A program made the translations under genes and the position numbers. Shown piece after piece: positions 6,978-14,375 of a DNA stretch of 15,828 nt (positions are counted from its first letter, which is position 1; each line of letters starts with the position of its first letter). The notes beneath the pieces were generated by a model, which saw nothing but the letters and a program-made list of their open reading frames with translations, searched no databases and was not told the origin of the DNA. Source of the DNA: Deltaproteobacteria bacterium (lineage in GTDB: Bacteria; Desulfobacterota_B; Binatia; UBA9968); NCBI GenBank assembly GCA_016193385.1, contig JACPSF010000465.1:1-15828 (forward strand), written 5' to 3'.

Positions 6978-8243
6978 CTATATAACCCCTTCCCGCTTAA
7001 ATTTCTCCAACTCGTCCTTCTTGAATCCCAGCTCCCTGCAGTAGACCTCCTCATTGTGCTCCCCGATCAACGGGGCTCGGCGCCAGATCTTGCAGGGAGC
7101 CTGGGAGAATTTGGCGAAGCCTCCAGGGTAGGGCAGGGATGCCTTGAGCTCAGGATGAGCGATCTCTTGCCAGAAATCCCGTGCCTTGAGCTGCGGGTCG
7201 CTGGAGATTTCCTCCACGGTGGCTACCGGGTAACCGAGCATCTCTCGGCGAATCACATTCTCGAAAAACTCTCGTTTCGTCACCCCCTGGAAAAAGCGCG
7301 TGATCGGCTCCTCCATCCGGTCGATCTCCTCCTGCGTGACTTCGGCGATGTTAAAGGCCTTCCAATCTTTCCGCTTCAGGGATTCGGGCGCCCACCCCTT
7401 GCTGTCCATCCATTCCACCAACGCCTGGTTGGTCTTTCTCCCGGCCTCCCCTCCATAGATGATGAAGTTGAGATAACCGTCTTTGCAAGGCCAGAAGACC
7501 CGCATGCGGGCGCCCGTGATGCTGCGCCCGGTCATGTAGGCGCCGGCCCGCTTCTCCAGATGTCGGTTGAGGTCCCAGAAAGTATGGGCGTGGGAGAACG
7601 CCCAGAGAAGGCAAGCCTGGGCTGCCACATCCACTTGCTGGCCGATCCCGCTGCGCTGGCGGTAGAGGTGGGCCGTGAGCGTCCCCACGGCTGCGTAGGA
7701 GCCGGTCCACTGGTAGGATTGAGGAAAGGAAACGCGCAGAGGGGGACGATCCGGATCTCCGGTGAGCGACATGCAGCCACTCATCGCCATGACCTCGATA
7801 TCCGAGGCCCTGAAGCGGCTGTAAGGCCCGGTCTGGCCGAACGGGGTGATGGAGGTGAGGATGAGCCGCTGGTTGATCTGATTCAAAGTGGTGTAGCCCA
7901 GCCCCAACCGGTCCAGATAACCGGGCATATAGGACTCGATGACAAACTCCGCGCTTGCCGCCAACCGGCGGAAGAGCTCCTGGCCACGACTGGATTCTAA
8001 GTTGAGCGTGATACCCCGCTTATTATTGTTAAAACCGAACCAGTAAAGGCTTTTCTCCGGGTGGGGCTCGTCGCGGTAAAACGGGCCGATCATCCTGGCC
8101 GGGTCTCCCCCTGGCTTCTCGATCTTGATGACATCGGCTCCCAGGTCGCCCAGGATCTTGCCGCAGAGAAAACCGAGCTCGTCGGTGAGATCCAAGACAC
8201 GGAAAGGAGCCAGAAGTCCCTTGTTTTTATCCTCGCTCGCCAT
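6978..8243 (-). CDS. Class III CoA-transferase (CaiB/BaiF), probable catalytic subunit
   Basis: 421 residues. Typical landmarks: LAPFRVLDLTDELGFLCGKILGDLGADVIKIEKPGG (11-46), NNNKRGITLNL (72-82), VIESYMPGYLDRLGLGY (101-117), PFGQTGP (134-140) and the region FRASDIEVMAMSG (144-156), where D148 sits at the place of the catalytic Asp that forms aspartyl-CoA anhydride intermediates. The C-terminus PLIGEHNEEVYCRELGF is also characteristic. The enzyme would activate an acid using a CoA donor such as succinyl-CoA; the acid is unknown. ATG 8243 has an AAGG 5 bases upstream, immediately after the T-tract of an intrinsic terminator. It lies 81 bases after the UbiD-like gene and 97 bases before a second family III gene that lacks the Asp, suggesting a two-subunit enzyme. 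Confidence 0.94.
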   Translation of the reverse strand: MASEDKNKGLLAPFRVLDLTDELGFLCGKILGDLGADVIKIEKPGGDPARMIGPFYRDEPHPEKSLYWFGFNNNKRGITLNLESSRGQELFRRLAASAEFVIESYMPGYLDRLGLGYTTLNQINQRLILTSITPFGQTGPYSRFRASDIEVMAMSGCMSLTGDPDRPPLRVSFPQSYQWTGSYAAVGTLTAHLYRQRSGIGQQVDVAAQACLLWAFSHAHTFWDLNRHLEKRAGAYMTGRSITGARMRVFWPCKDGYLNFIIYGGEAGRKTNQALVEWMDSKGWAPESLKRKDWKAFNIAEVTQEEIDRMEEPITRFFQGVTKREFFENVIRREMLGYPVATVEEISSDPQLKARDFWQEIAHPELKASLPYPGGFAKFSQAPCKIWRRAPLIGEHNEEVYCRELGFKKDELEKFKREGVI

Positions 8244-8251
8244 CTCGCCTT

Positions 8252-8286
8252 AAAAAAAAGGCAGGGGGAGTCCCGCCGCCCCTGCC
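8252..8286 (-). terminator. Intrinsic terminator between UbiD-like and CoA-transferase genes
   Basis: On the minus strand GGCAGGGG (8279-8286) pairs perfectly with CCCCTGCC (8260-8267) around an 11-base loop, and eight T residues follow directly (8259-8252). It lies 39 bases after the UbiD-like stop and its T-run ends 8 bases before the CoA-transferase ATG at 8243, so it could end or attenuate transcription within the cluster. Confidence 0.85.
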
Positions 8287-8324
8287 CTTACGTTTCGTTC
8301 CGAACCGCCACTAGCGTTGAGTGA

Positions 8325-9902
8325 TCACCGCCCCGTCCGCGCCAACGAGTGGACCCAACCTCTCATGCGTCCCTTGGCGTTGCTGATATCTTTCTCGCTG
8401 AAGAAGTTTTTCAGGTTCACCTTCTCCACCGCGTAGACCGGCCGCATGAAGTCGTTCTCGAAACCGAACGGTACGGTTGCGTCGATGCACATGCCACCCT
8501 CGAAGCGGGTGTTGGAGGCTGTCCACTCCCTCTCTCCGGCGGTCATGCGCTCCGCCGGCATGAAGGTCTGGCCCCGTCCTCCCGGTATCGGGTTCAGGAT
8601 ATCGGTATGGGGGTTCACGCGGGTCGTTAGGCACCACATGATGTCATCCATGTCGTAGATGTCGGCATCCTGGCTGACGGCGATGCACAGGCGCATGCCC
8701 TGGGAGGTCGACATGATCGCGGACATGAAGTTGCGCTGCCAACCCTCGTCGATCTTATTGCGCTTGCGCACCTGGATGATCGCCCCGCCCCAGTCGGTCA
8801 TGCAGTAAGGGATGTTGACGTCCATGATGAGTCCCGGCTGAATGCGTTCGCAGAGCTCGTAGATCGCCGCCTCGCGAATTGTGGTGTCGATATTGTGATC
8901 GTCCAGCGTATGAACCCCCAAGGCGAAGATGATCGGCTTGGACTCCGGCTTCCGCATAGTGACCGCGGTCACGTGGAAGGTCGGGGCCTTATAGGCCTTC
9001 CCCATATAGCCTGCCCATTCCGGGTGGAAGTGGTAACGGCCCTGGACGCCGGCTTTTTCCGCCTCGGCGGTTTCATAGCGGCGGTCGCGCGGGTTGACAT
9101 AGCCTTCGAGGACGACCTCGCAATCGGCCAGCGCGAGGGCATCCACTGTCCGCGCCTTAACAAGCCGGACCGGGAATCCTTGAACGGCCCCTGCGATGGC
9201 CACCTCGTCACAGCCCTGGGGTAAAATCACGTAGTCGAATCCGGCGCCGGCGAGCAACGTACAGGCCGGCGGAACGCCGAAGCACATCGTGAGAGGTATG
9301 GGTTTATCGGCCTGGTAGTACTTGGTGACCACCTGCCACATATGGGAGCCCGGGGAAATTTGGAAGGTTCCCACGTTGCCCCAGCGGAAGTTCATCCGGT
9401 TGTAGCCGAGGTCACTCCCGCCTCCGAAATGCTCCCCGCTGATCAAACGGTTCCCCGAACCCACGGTCAGCTCCGGTTCGATCTCGGTGTGCCGAATCGG
9501 CACCAGGAATTGGTTGACGTCGGCTGGCTTTTCAAAAACGACTTCCTGGGAGGGGGCGTCCTTCTGGTCCACCATAGTTGGGGGAAGCGGATGCGTGACG
9601 GCGTGGGCCAGCTTCTTCGTGCGCTCGGTGTCGTCCTTCCAGCCGAACATCTTGTTGATAACTTTGATGTCCCCGAACAGATTCGTGACGACCCGGTGGT
9701 TCGGTTTGCCCTTAACGCTGTTGAAGAGAATCGGACAGCCGCCATCCAGTTGTTTTTGGATGGCTGTGACCTCGAGATCCGGATTGACCTCTTTCTCGCT
9801 CTCAATGAGGTCCCCTTCGGCTTTGAGCCACTGGAGGGATCCGCGCAGGTCGGCAATAAGCGCCGCCTGGGTGCCGGGTGCCTCCCTTACCGCCTTACTC
9901 AT
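8325..9902 (-). CDS. UbiD-family (de)carboxylase, prenylated-FMN type
   Basis: 525 residues, in the usual 450-530 range. UbiD enzymes reversibly decarboxylate aromatic or alpha,beta-unsaturated acids with prenylated FMN made by UbiX; no ubiX is in the window. Family features: N-terminal DLRGSLQWLKAEGDL (18-32), CPILFNSVKG (56-65), VVTNLFGD (71-78), the cofactor-site region GYNRMNFRWGN (166-176) with the likely catalytic Arg169, DCEVVLEGYVNP (260-271) with the E-x3-E-G signature (E262, E266), and TTRVNPHTDI (426-435). The common EGPFGE-x-TGYY segment after that motif is replaced by a longer stretch ending HFHPEWAGYMG (291-301), so substrate and ion contacts may differ. GGAGG at 9912-9916, 9 bases before ATG 9902, fixes the start. 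It heads the catabolic-looking gene set; a TAAAAT at 9930-9935 could be its -10, but no good -35 pairs with it. Confidence 0.94.
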   Translation of the reverse strand: MSKAVREAPGTQAALIADLRGSLQWLKAEGDLIESEKEVNPDLEVTAIQKQLDGGCPILFNSVKGKPNHRVVTNLFGDIKVINKMFGWKDDTERTKKLAHAVTHPLPPTMVDQKDAPSQEVVFEKPADVNQFLVPIRHTEIEPELTVGSGNRLISGEHFGGGSDLGYNRMNFRWGNVGTFQISPGSHMWQVVTKYYQADKPIPLTMCFGVPPACTLLAGAGFDYVILPQGCDEVAIAGAVQGFPVRLVKARTVDALALADCEVVLEGYVNPRDRRYETAEAEKAGVQGRYHFHPEWAGYMGKAYKAPTFHVTAVTMRKPESKPIIFALGVHTLDDHNIDTTIREAAIYELCERIQPGLIMDVNIPYCMTDWGGAIIQVRKRNKIDEGWQRNFMSAIMSTSQGMRLCIAVSQDADIYDMDDIMWCLTTRVNPHTDILNPIPGGRGQTFMPAERMTAGEREWTASNTRFEGGMCIDATVPFGFENDFMRPVYAVEKVNLKNFFSEKDISNAKGRMRGWVHSLARTGR

Positions 9903-9911
9903 ATCTTTTAG

Positions 9912-9916
9912 CCTCC
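9912..9916 (-). promoter_or_regulatory. Ribosome binding site of the UbiD-like gene
   Basis: GGAGG on the minus strand, 9 bases before ATG 9902. It is the strongest Shine-Dalgarno in this cluster and fixes the start. Confidence 0.8.
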
Positions 9917-10057
9917 GGTGAGAGAATTTATTTTAGATGCAAACGGAATAGACAGCGCGCTTTTTTCGGGAAATTACGACACGGAGGTACCTTAGCTAAC
10001 GGGGAGCGAAAAGTCAATGTTGGGCTGCCGGAGAATGCGCGTGGAATTTCGAGGCTC

Positions 10058-10086
10058 TTTACAGGCAGTCGATTGCTTGCTATCAC
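10058..10086 (+). promoter_or_regulatory. Candidate sigma-70 promoter for the SpeE-like fusion gene
   Basis: TTTACA (10058-10063, five of six matches) and TATCAC (10081-10086, four of six) are spaced exactly 17 bases apart, giving a leader of about 30 bases before ATG 10125. The gene is divergent from the UbiD-like gene, so a promoter of its own is required in this 222-base gap. Confidence 0.55.
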
Positions 10087-10087
10087 T

Positions 10088-10103
10088 CCTTCGGCTCCGA
10101 AGG
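10088..10103 (+). promoter_or_regulatory. Small perfect hairpin at the start of the leader
   Basis: CCTTCG-GCTC-CGAAGG gives a 6-bp stem with a 4-base loop just downstream of the -10 and 10 bases before the AGGAG ribosome binding site (10114-10118). It may be part of a 5' stabilising stem or an operator-like dyad; no regulator is known. Confidence 0.4.
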
Positions 10104-10124
10104 GGTTCGATTTAGGAGAAAAAC

Positions 10125-13100
10125 ATGGCCATGGACCGCTTAAAGCAGGATGGATTGCTGGTAGTCGCCCTTTTCTGTTTCTTTTTTTCTGGCGCGGCCG
10201 GGCTGATCTATGAGGTGGTCTGGACGCGGATGCTCACGCAGATCTTCGGCAATACCACGTATGCCATCGCCACCGTTCTCTCCGCCTTTATGGCAGGGCT
10301 GGCCCTGGGGAGTTATGTTTTTGGCCGGATTGCCGACCGGGGGAAGAATGATTTCTTGCTCTACGGCGCGCTCGAGGCCGGTGTCGGCGTCTACGGCTTC
10401 GCCATCCCCTGGCTTTTTAATATCGGACAGAAGATCTACATTCCTCTCTTTCGCCTCTACGACGCCTACCCGTTTCTTTTCAACCTGTTGCTCTTTGTCC
10501 TTTGCTTTGTGCTGCTCGTGCTTCCCACGGTCCTCATGGGAGCGACTCTGCCGGTGCTGAGCCGGTTTTTCGTGCGTAGCTTGGCTCATTTGGGACGACG
10601 GGTGGGGGACCTCTACGCGATCAACACATTCGGGGCGGTCCTGGGTTGCGGTCTTGCGGGTTACTATTTCATCCCCGCCTTGGGAATGCGCGAGACTGTT
10701 TATCTGGCTGCCGCCCTCAACTTGGGGATCGCGCTGGTGATCTTCATCGTGGACCGGCTGCGGGAAAAGGTGAGTGCAGAGGCGCCTGCCCCTGGGGTCG
10801 AGGCCGCCCAGCCAGAGGTTGCCATGGGGGCGACACCTTCCCAGTTGGGATGGGTGCTGCTTTTTTGCTTCGCCCTTTCCGGTTTCGCCGCCCTGGTCTA
10901 TGAAAACGCCTGGACTCGGGCTTTGACGCTGGTCATCGGGAGCTCCGTCTACTCCTTTACGACCATGCTCGTCACGTTTCTCATCGGCCTGGCGCTGGGT
11001 GGCTTTCTCTACGCCCGGCTCATGGGAGGCCGTGAGGTCCGCGTCAGCGCTTTTGGCGTTATTGAGCTTTGGGTAGGCCTCACGGCTTTGGCGACGATCC
11101 CATTGTTCGAGAAGCTGCCCTTCGTCTTTTTGAGATTGCTCCAGGCTCTCGGCGATTCCTTTTCGCTCTTTCTCTCGGCTCAGGTATTTCTATCGGCTCT
11201 CGTCATGTTTTTGCCCACCCTGTTTTTGGGGATGACGTTTCCTCTGGTTGCGCGGCTATTTACGCAAACCCTTTACCGGGTCGGCAGCAGCGTGGGGACT
11301 TCCTACGCGGCCAATACTCTCGGGGCTATCGTGGGGGCCTTTGCTGGCGGGTTCATTTTCATTCCTCAGATCGGCGTGCAGAACACCATCATGTTCGCGG
11401 TTACGATCAACCTCCTGGTCGGCTGGTTTCTCGTCGTCGTGGATCCCCTGTTGTCCAGGGTGTCGCGCTACGCCCTGGGCACGGCGGTTTTGGCCGCGGT
11501 GATTCTCATCCCGTTAAAGACCCCGCGCTGGGACCGATTTGTCCTCACGAGCGGCGTGACGATTTACAGTGACCGTTATGAGAAGCTACCAACAGACTCC
11601 TTGCGCTTGGAAGAAATGCGGCGGGACGAGATGCTCTTCTATCGTGAGGGTTTGACCGTCACCGTCAGTGTCCATCGCATAGGCAAGGATTACCTTTACT
11701 TCAGGAGCAATGGGAAGATCGACGGCTCCCACGGCGATACCCTGAGCCAGCTCTTCACCGGGTATCTGCCGCTTTTCTTCCACCCGGCTGCGGAGCGGGC
11801 GGCCGTGATCGGCCTCGGCACAGGCATGACGGCTAAAGCCGTTGGGGTTTTCCCGGTGCGTGAGATCGAGGTGCTGGAGATCGAGCCAGCCATGGCTGAG
11901 GTGGCGGCTTTCTTCAGCGATAAAAACAACAAGATCCTCCAGGACAAGAGGGTCCGGCTGATTCCCACGGATGGAAGGAATTACATTCTCGCCACCCCGA
12001 GGCAATATGACGTGATCACGGCCGAGCCCTCCAATCCCTGGATCGCCGGGATCGCCAACCTCTACACCCGGGAATTCTACGAGGTGGTGAAGACCAAACT
12101 CAAGCAAGACGGGATCTTCGCCCAATGGTTTCATAATTATTCCATGTCTCCGGATGACTTTCGCATGGTCTTTCGCACCTTCGCCGAGGCTTTTCCCCAC
12201 GTGACGGTCTGGGGGATGAAAGAGAGCGATTTTCTGCTGTTAGGAAGCCGCAGAGAGCAGGTGTTTCGTTATTCCGCTCTCCAAGAGATCTTCTCCCGCA
12301 ACCCTAGATTGAAGCAAGACCTTGAGGACTTGGGGATATCGGACATCTATGGCGTGCTGGGTTTCTACCGGATGGGGAAGAAAGAGGTCCTCGCCTTTAG
12401 CGAGGGGGCCAGCCTGAATACGGATAACGGCGCTCAGCTTGAGTTTTCCGCGCCGAAAAATCTTCGCCGGGCCACTTCGGAGCTCAACCGCAAGTTGATG
12501 GAGCCCTTTCTCGCCCAGGCTCCCTGGCTTAACTCGGATGCCAACCCGTTAGCCGGGGCGATGCGCCACTATCATTTGGCCGAAGCTTACGCGGCGAACG
12601 ACTGGAACAGTCGCGCTCTCGATGAGGTCGATCAGGCGATTCGGCTGGATCCTTCCAACGTCGATTTTTACCTGCTGAAAACCAAAACCCTTCTCGAAGA
12701 GGACAAAAGCGCCGAGGGGGCTGCGTCCGCGCTCCTCGCACTTCAGCGCTCGCCGAAGGCGGTCAAGCCGATCCTCGGCATGAGCCAGGAGTTTTACTTG
12801 CCGGAAGCAAAGGCGGTCTACAGTAAAATCATCGGGATGGGAAGCCGGGAGATTCTGCCCTATCTGGGCCTGGGTAATATCGCCCTCCACCGGAACGATT
12901 TAAAAGAGGCCGAAAAGTGGTTTGAGCAGGCCCGGCGAATTAACGCGGAACATGCCGCTGTGCTCTTGGCCTTTGGACGTCTGCTGGCCGCCAAGGGGGC
13001 TTATAAGGAGGCGAAAAGTTTTCTCGAACAGTCCAAGCAGAAAGGGGAAGACTCCGCTACGCTTTACAGCGCCTTGGGGGACGCGAATTTCAAGCTCGGT

Positions 13101-13304
13101 CTGTGGGCGGAGGCTGCCGAGGCCTACTCGCAGGCCTTGAGGTTGGGTAGAAGAAACAGCGCCGGGCGACGCGCCCTGGGTCTAGCATTGGCGAAGATGG
13201 GAAGAAACAGGGAAGCCGAGGAGAAATTCCGCGAAGTCCTGGCTCTTGATGCTGACGACGCCGACGCGTGGAAGGCGTTGCAGAGCTTGGGAAAGAGATA
13301 TTAG
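10125..13304 (+). CDS. Fused membrane / spermidine-synthase-like / TPR protein
   Basis: 1059 residues in three parts. Residues about 10-210 and 240-440 are two copies of a multi-span membrane module: SGAAGLIYE/SGFAALVYE, WTRxLT, GLALG, LPTxxxGxTxP and Y-A-x-N-T-x-G-A recur in the same order. Residues about 500-715 form a spermidine-synthase-like Rossmann domain: VIGLGTGMT (561-569), VLEIEP (583-588), TDGRNY (615-620), EPSNPWIAGIANLYT (634-648) and NTDNGAQLEF (765-774). Residues about 815-1058 are TPR-like helices with typical ALRLxP/AEEKFxEVLALD signatures. The aminopropyltransferase Asp of the D-x2-D-P motif is Glu634 here, as is common in this fused family, so polyamine synthesis is doubtful; a membrane-coupled methyl- or aminopropyl-transfer role is inference. 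Start: AGGAG 10114-10118, 6 bases before ATG 10125; a second in-frame ATG is at 10131. It has its own promoter and is followed by the MITE-like element. Confidence 0.93.
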   Translation: MAMDRLKQDGLLVVALFCFFFSGAAGLIYEVVWTRMLTQIFGNTTYAIATVLSAFMAGLALGSYVFGRIADRGKNDFLLYGALEAGVGVYGFAIPWLFNIGQKIYIPLFRLYDAYPFLFNLLLFVLCFVLLVLPTVLMGATLPVLSRFFVRSLAHLGRRVGDLYAINTFGAVLGCGLAGYYFIPALGMRETVYLAAALNLGIALVIFIVDRLREKVSAEAPAPGVEAAQPEVAMGATPSQLGWVLLFCFALSGFAALVYENAWTRALTLVIGSSVYSFTTMLVTFLIGLALGGFLYARLMGGREVRVSAFGVIELWVGLTALATIPLFEKLPFVFLRLLQALGDSFSLFLSAQVFLSALVMFLPTLFLGMTFPLVARLFTQTLYRVGSSVGTSYAANTLGAIVGAFAGGFIFIPQIGVQNTIMFAVTINLLVGWFLVVVDPLLSRVSRYALGTAVLAAVILIPLKTPRWDRFVLTSGVTIYSDRYEKLPTDSLRLEEMRRDEMLFYREGLTVTVSVHRIGKDYLYFRSNGKIDGSHGDTLSQLFTGYLPLFFHPAAERAAVIGLGTGMTAKAVGVFPVREIEVLEIEPAMAEVAAFFSDKNNKILQDKRVRLIPTDGRNYILATPRQYDVITAEPSNPWIAGIANLYTREFYEVVKTKLKQDGIFAQWFHNYSMSPDDFRMVFRTFAEAFPHVTVWGMKESDFLLLGSRREQVFRYSALQEIFSRNPRLKQDLEDLGISDIYGVLGFYRMGKKEVLAFSEGASLNTDNGAQLEFSAPKNLRRATSELNRKLMEPFLAQAPWLNSDANPLAGAMRHYHLAEAYAANDWNSRALDEVDQAIRLDPSNVDFYLLKTKTLLEEDKSAEGAASALLALQRSPKAVKPILGMSQEFYLPEAKAVYSKIIGMGSREILPYLGLGNIALHRNDLKEAEKWFEQARRINAEHAAVLLAFGRLLAAKGAYKEAKSFLEQSKQKGEDSATLYSALGDANFKLGLWAEAAEAYSQALRLGRRNSAGRRALGLALAKMGRNREAEEKFREVLALDADDADAWKALQSLGKRY

Positions 13305-13318
13305 GATAAGCCCTTCGA

Positions 13319-13465
13319 CTATAGTGACGGAACTAGATAAGTTGACATCAAATCCCCTCTTGCTCTCCTAAATCCTCCTCTATCCCCCTTTACCAAAGGG
13401 GGAGAAAGGGGGATTTGAGGGAGGATAGGGTGATTATGGTAATTTTCTTTTTTCCTTCACTATAG
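13319..13465 (+). mobile_element. MITE-like palindromic element, copy 1 (complete)
   Basis: 147 bases starting CTATAGTGA and ending with its exact inverse TCACTATAG. The whole element is an imperfect palindrome: the left half aligns to the reverse complement of the right half, with the best match in the centre, where TCCCCCTTT and AAAGGGGGA flank an ACC loop. If TA at 13320-13321 and 13463-13464 is the target duplication, it would fit insertion by an IS630/Tc1-type transposase, but no transposase is present. Positions 13324-13465 match 15687-15828 in inverse orientation, without gaps and with seven differences. It sits 15 bases after the fusion gene stop; its hairpin and the following T-rich stretch could also end that transcript. 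Confidence 0.85.
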
Positions 13466-13556
13466 GCATCATCGGCAAGTTTGACTTAGCCGAGTAGTTC
13501 GTGGGATTCTAATTAATCATGGGCTGGTTGGGACTTGGGCTCAGAGGGGTTGGCCA

Positions 13557-14375
13557 ATGCTGAAAGAAAAGCTCGCGGTGATCGGAGCGGGAAAGATAGG
13601 CTCGGCCATCCTGCGGGGGGTGATCCGGGCGGGGCTGGTGCATAAAGATCAAGTGGTGGCGAGTGATTTAAGCAAGCCCTTGCGGCAGTCCATTGCCAAA
13701 GGGCTTGGGATCAAAGTTACGCCGGACAACGGCCAGGCGTGTGATTTTGCAGATATCGTCATCCTTGCGGTTAAGCCCCAAATCGTGGATCCTGTGGTTC
13801 AAGAAATCGCAGAAAGATTGGGCAGGACGAAACTCTTAATCTCGGTCGCGGCGGGCGTTCCGCTCTCCCGGATTGAGGGCAATTTGGCAGAGGGGGCTCG
13901 TGTGGTGCGAGTCATGCCTAATATTCCGTGTGTGGTGGGTGCCGGAGCATCCTGCTACGCGGCCGGGGCACACGCAACGGCAAGGGACTTGGAAAGGGTA
14001 GGGTCGATTTTGAGCAGTTTTGGCATTGCCTTGCCCGTGGAGGAAAAGTATTTAGATGCGGTTACGGGCCTGAGCGGTAGCGGTCCCGCTTACGTTTTTC
14101 TTTTTATCGAAGCCTTGGCGGACGGCGGTGTCCAAATGGGCCTCGGCCGAGAGGTGGCTCTCAAATTGGCCCTGCAGACCGTTTACGGCTCAGCCAAAAT
14201 TGCTCTTGAGAGCGGGAAGCATTTGGGACAGCTCAAAGACGAAGTGACCTCGCCCGGAGGCACGACTATGGCAGGGTTATACGCTCTAGAGCGGGAAGGG
14301 TTCAGGGGAACAGTCATGGAGGCAGTCTTGCAGGCCACGCGGCGCTCCCAGGCATTGGGAAAGGGAGAAGCATGA
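13557..14375 (+). CDS. proC: Pyrroline-5-carboxylate reductase
   Basis: Last step of proline synthesis in the cytoplasm: reduces 1-pyrroline-5-carboxylate to L-proline with NAD(P)H. 272 residues, the family norm. N-terminal Rossmann motif VIGAGKIGSAI (8-18), AVKPQ (71-75), VRVMPNIPCVVGAGASCY (117-134), the substrate-binding segment TGLSGSGPAYVF (170-181) and the signature DEVTSPGGTTMAGL (228-241) are all present, with no missing key residue. ATG 13557 is preceded by GAGGGG about 9 bases upstream. The gene lies 91 bases after MITE copy 1 and its TGA overlaps the ATG of the kinase gene (ATGA), so the two are translationally coupled. No clear sigma-70 promoter was found in the short gap; TTGACT at 13481 lacks a well-spaced -10. 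Confidence 0.97.
   Translation: MLKEKLAVIGAGKIGSAILRGVIRAGLVHKDQVVASDLSKPLRQSIAKGLGIKVTPDNGQACDFADIVILAVKPQIVDPVVQEIAERLGRTKLLISVAAGVPLSRIEGNLAEGARVVRVMPNIPCVVGAGASCYAAGAHATARDLERVGSILSSFGIALPVEEKYLDAVTGLSGSGPAYVFLFIEALADGGVQMGLGREVALKLALQTVYGSAKIALESGKHLGQLKDEVTSPGGTTMAGLYALEREGFRGTVMEAVLQATRRSQALGKGEA

Noticed and set aside
6881..7054. 58-residue Phe-rich N-terminal extension of the second CoA-transferase
   Set aside because: It translates the 9-bp repeat array and overlaps the end of the upstream gene; family members begin at the LEGVKVVE segment, which starts right after ATG 6880.
6915..8000. 361-codon plus-strand open frame opposite the first CoA-transferase
   Set aside because: It is antisense to a full-length CaiB/BaiF gene; the protein begins with the repeat array and has no domain signature.
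13481..13526. TTGACT with a TCTAAT-like box as a proC promoter
   Set aside because: The spacing is about 21 bases, too long for a normal sigma-70 promoter.
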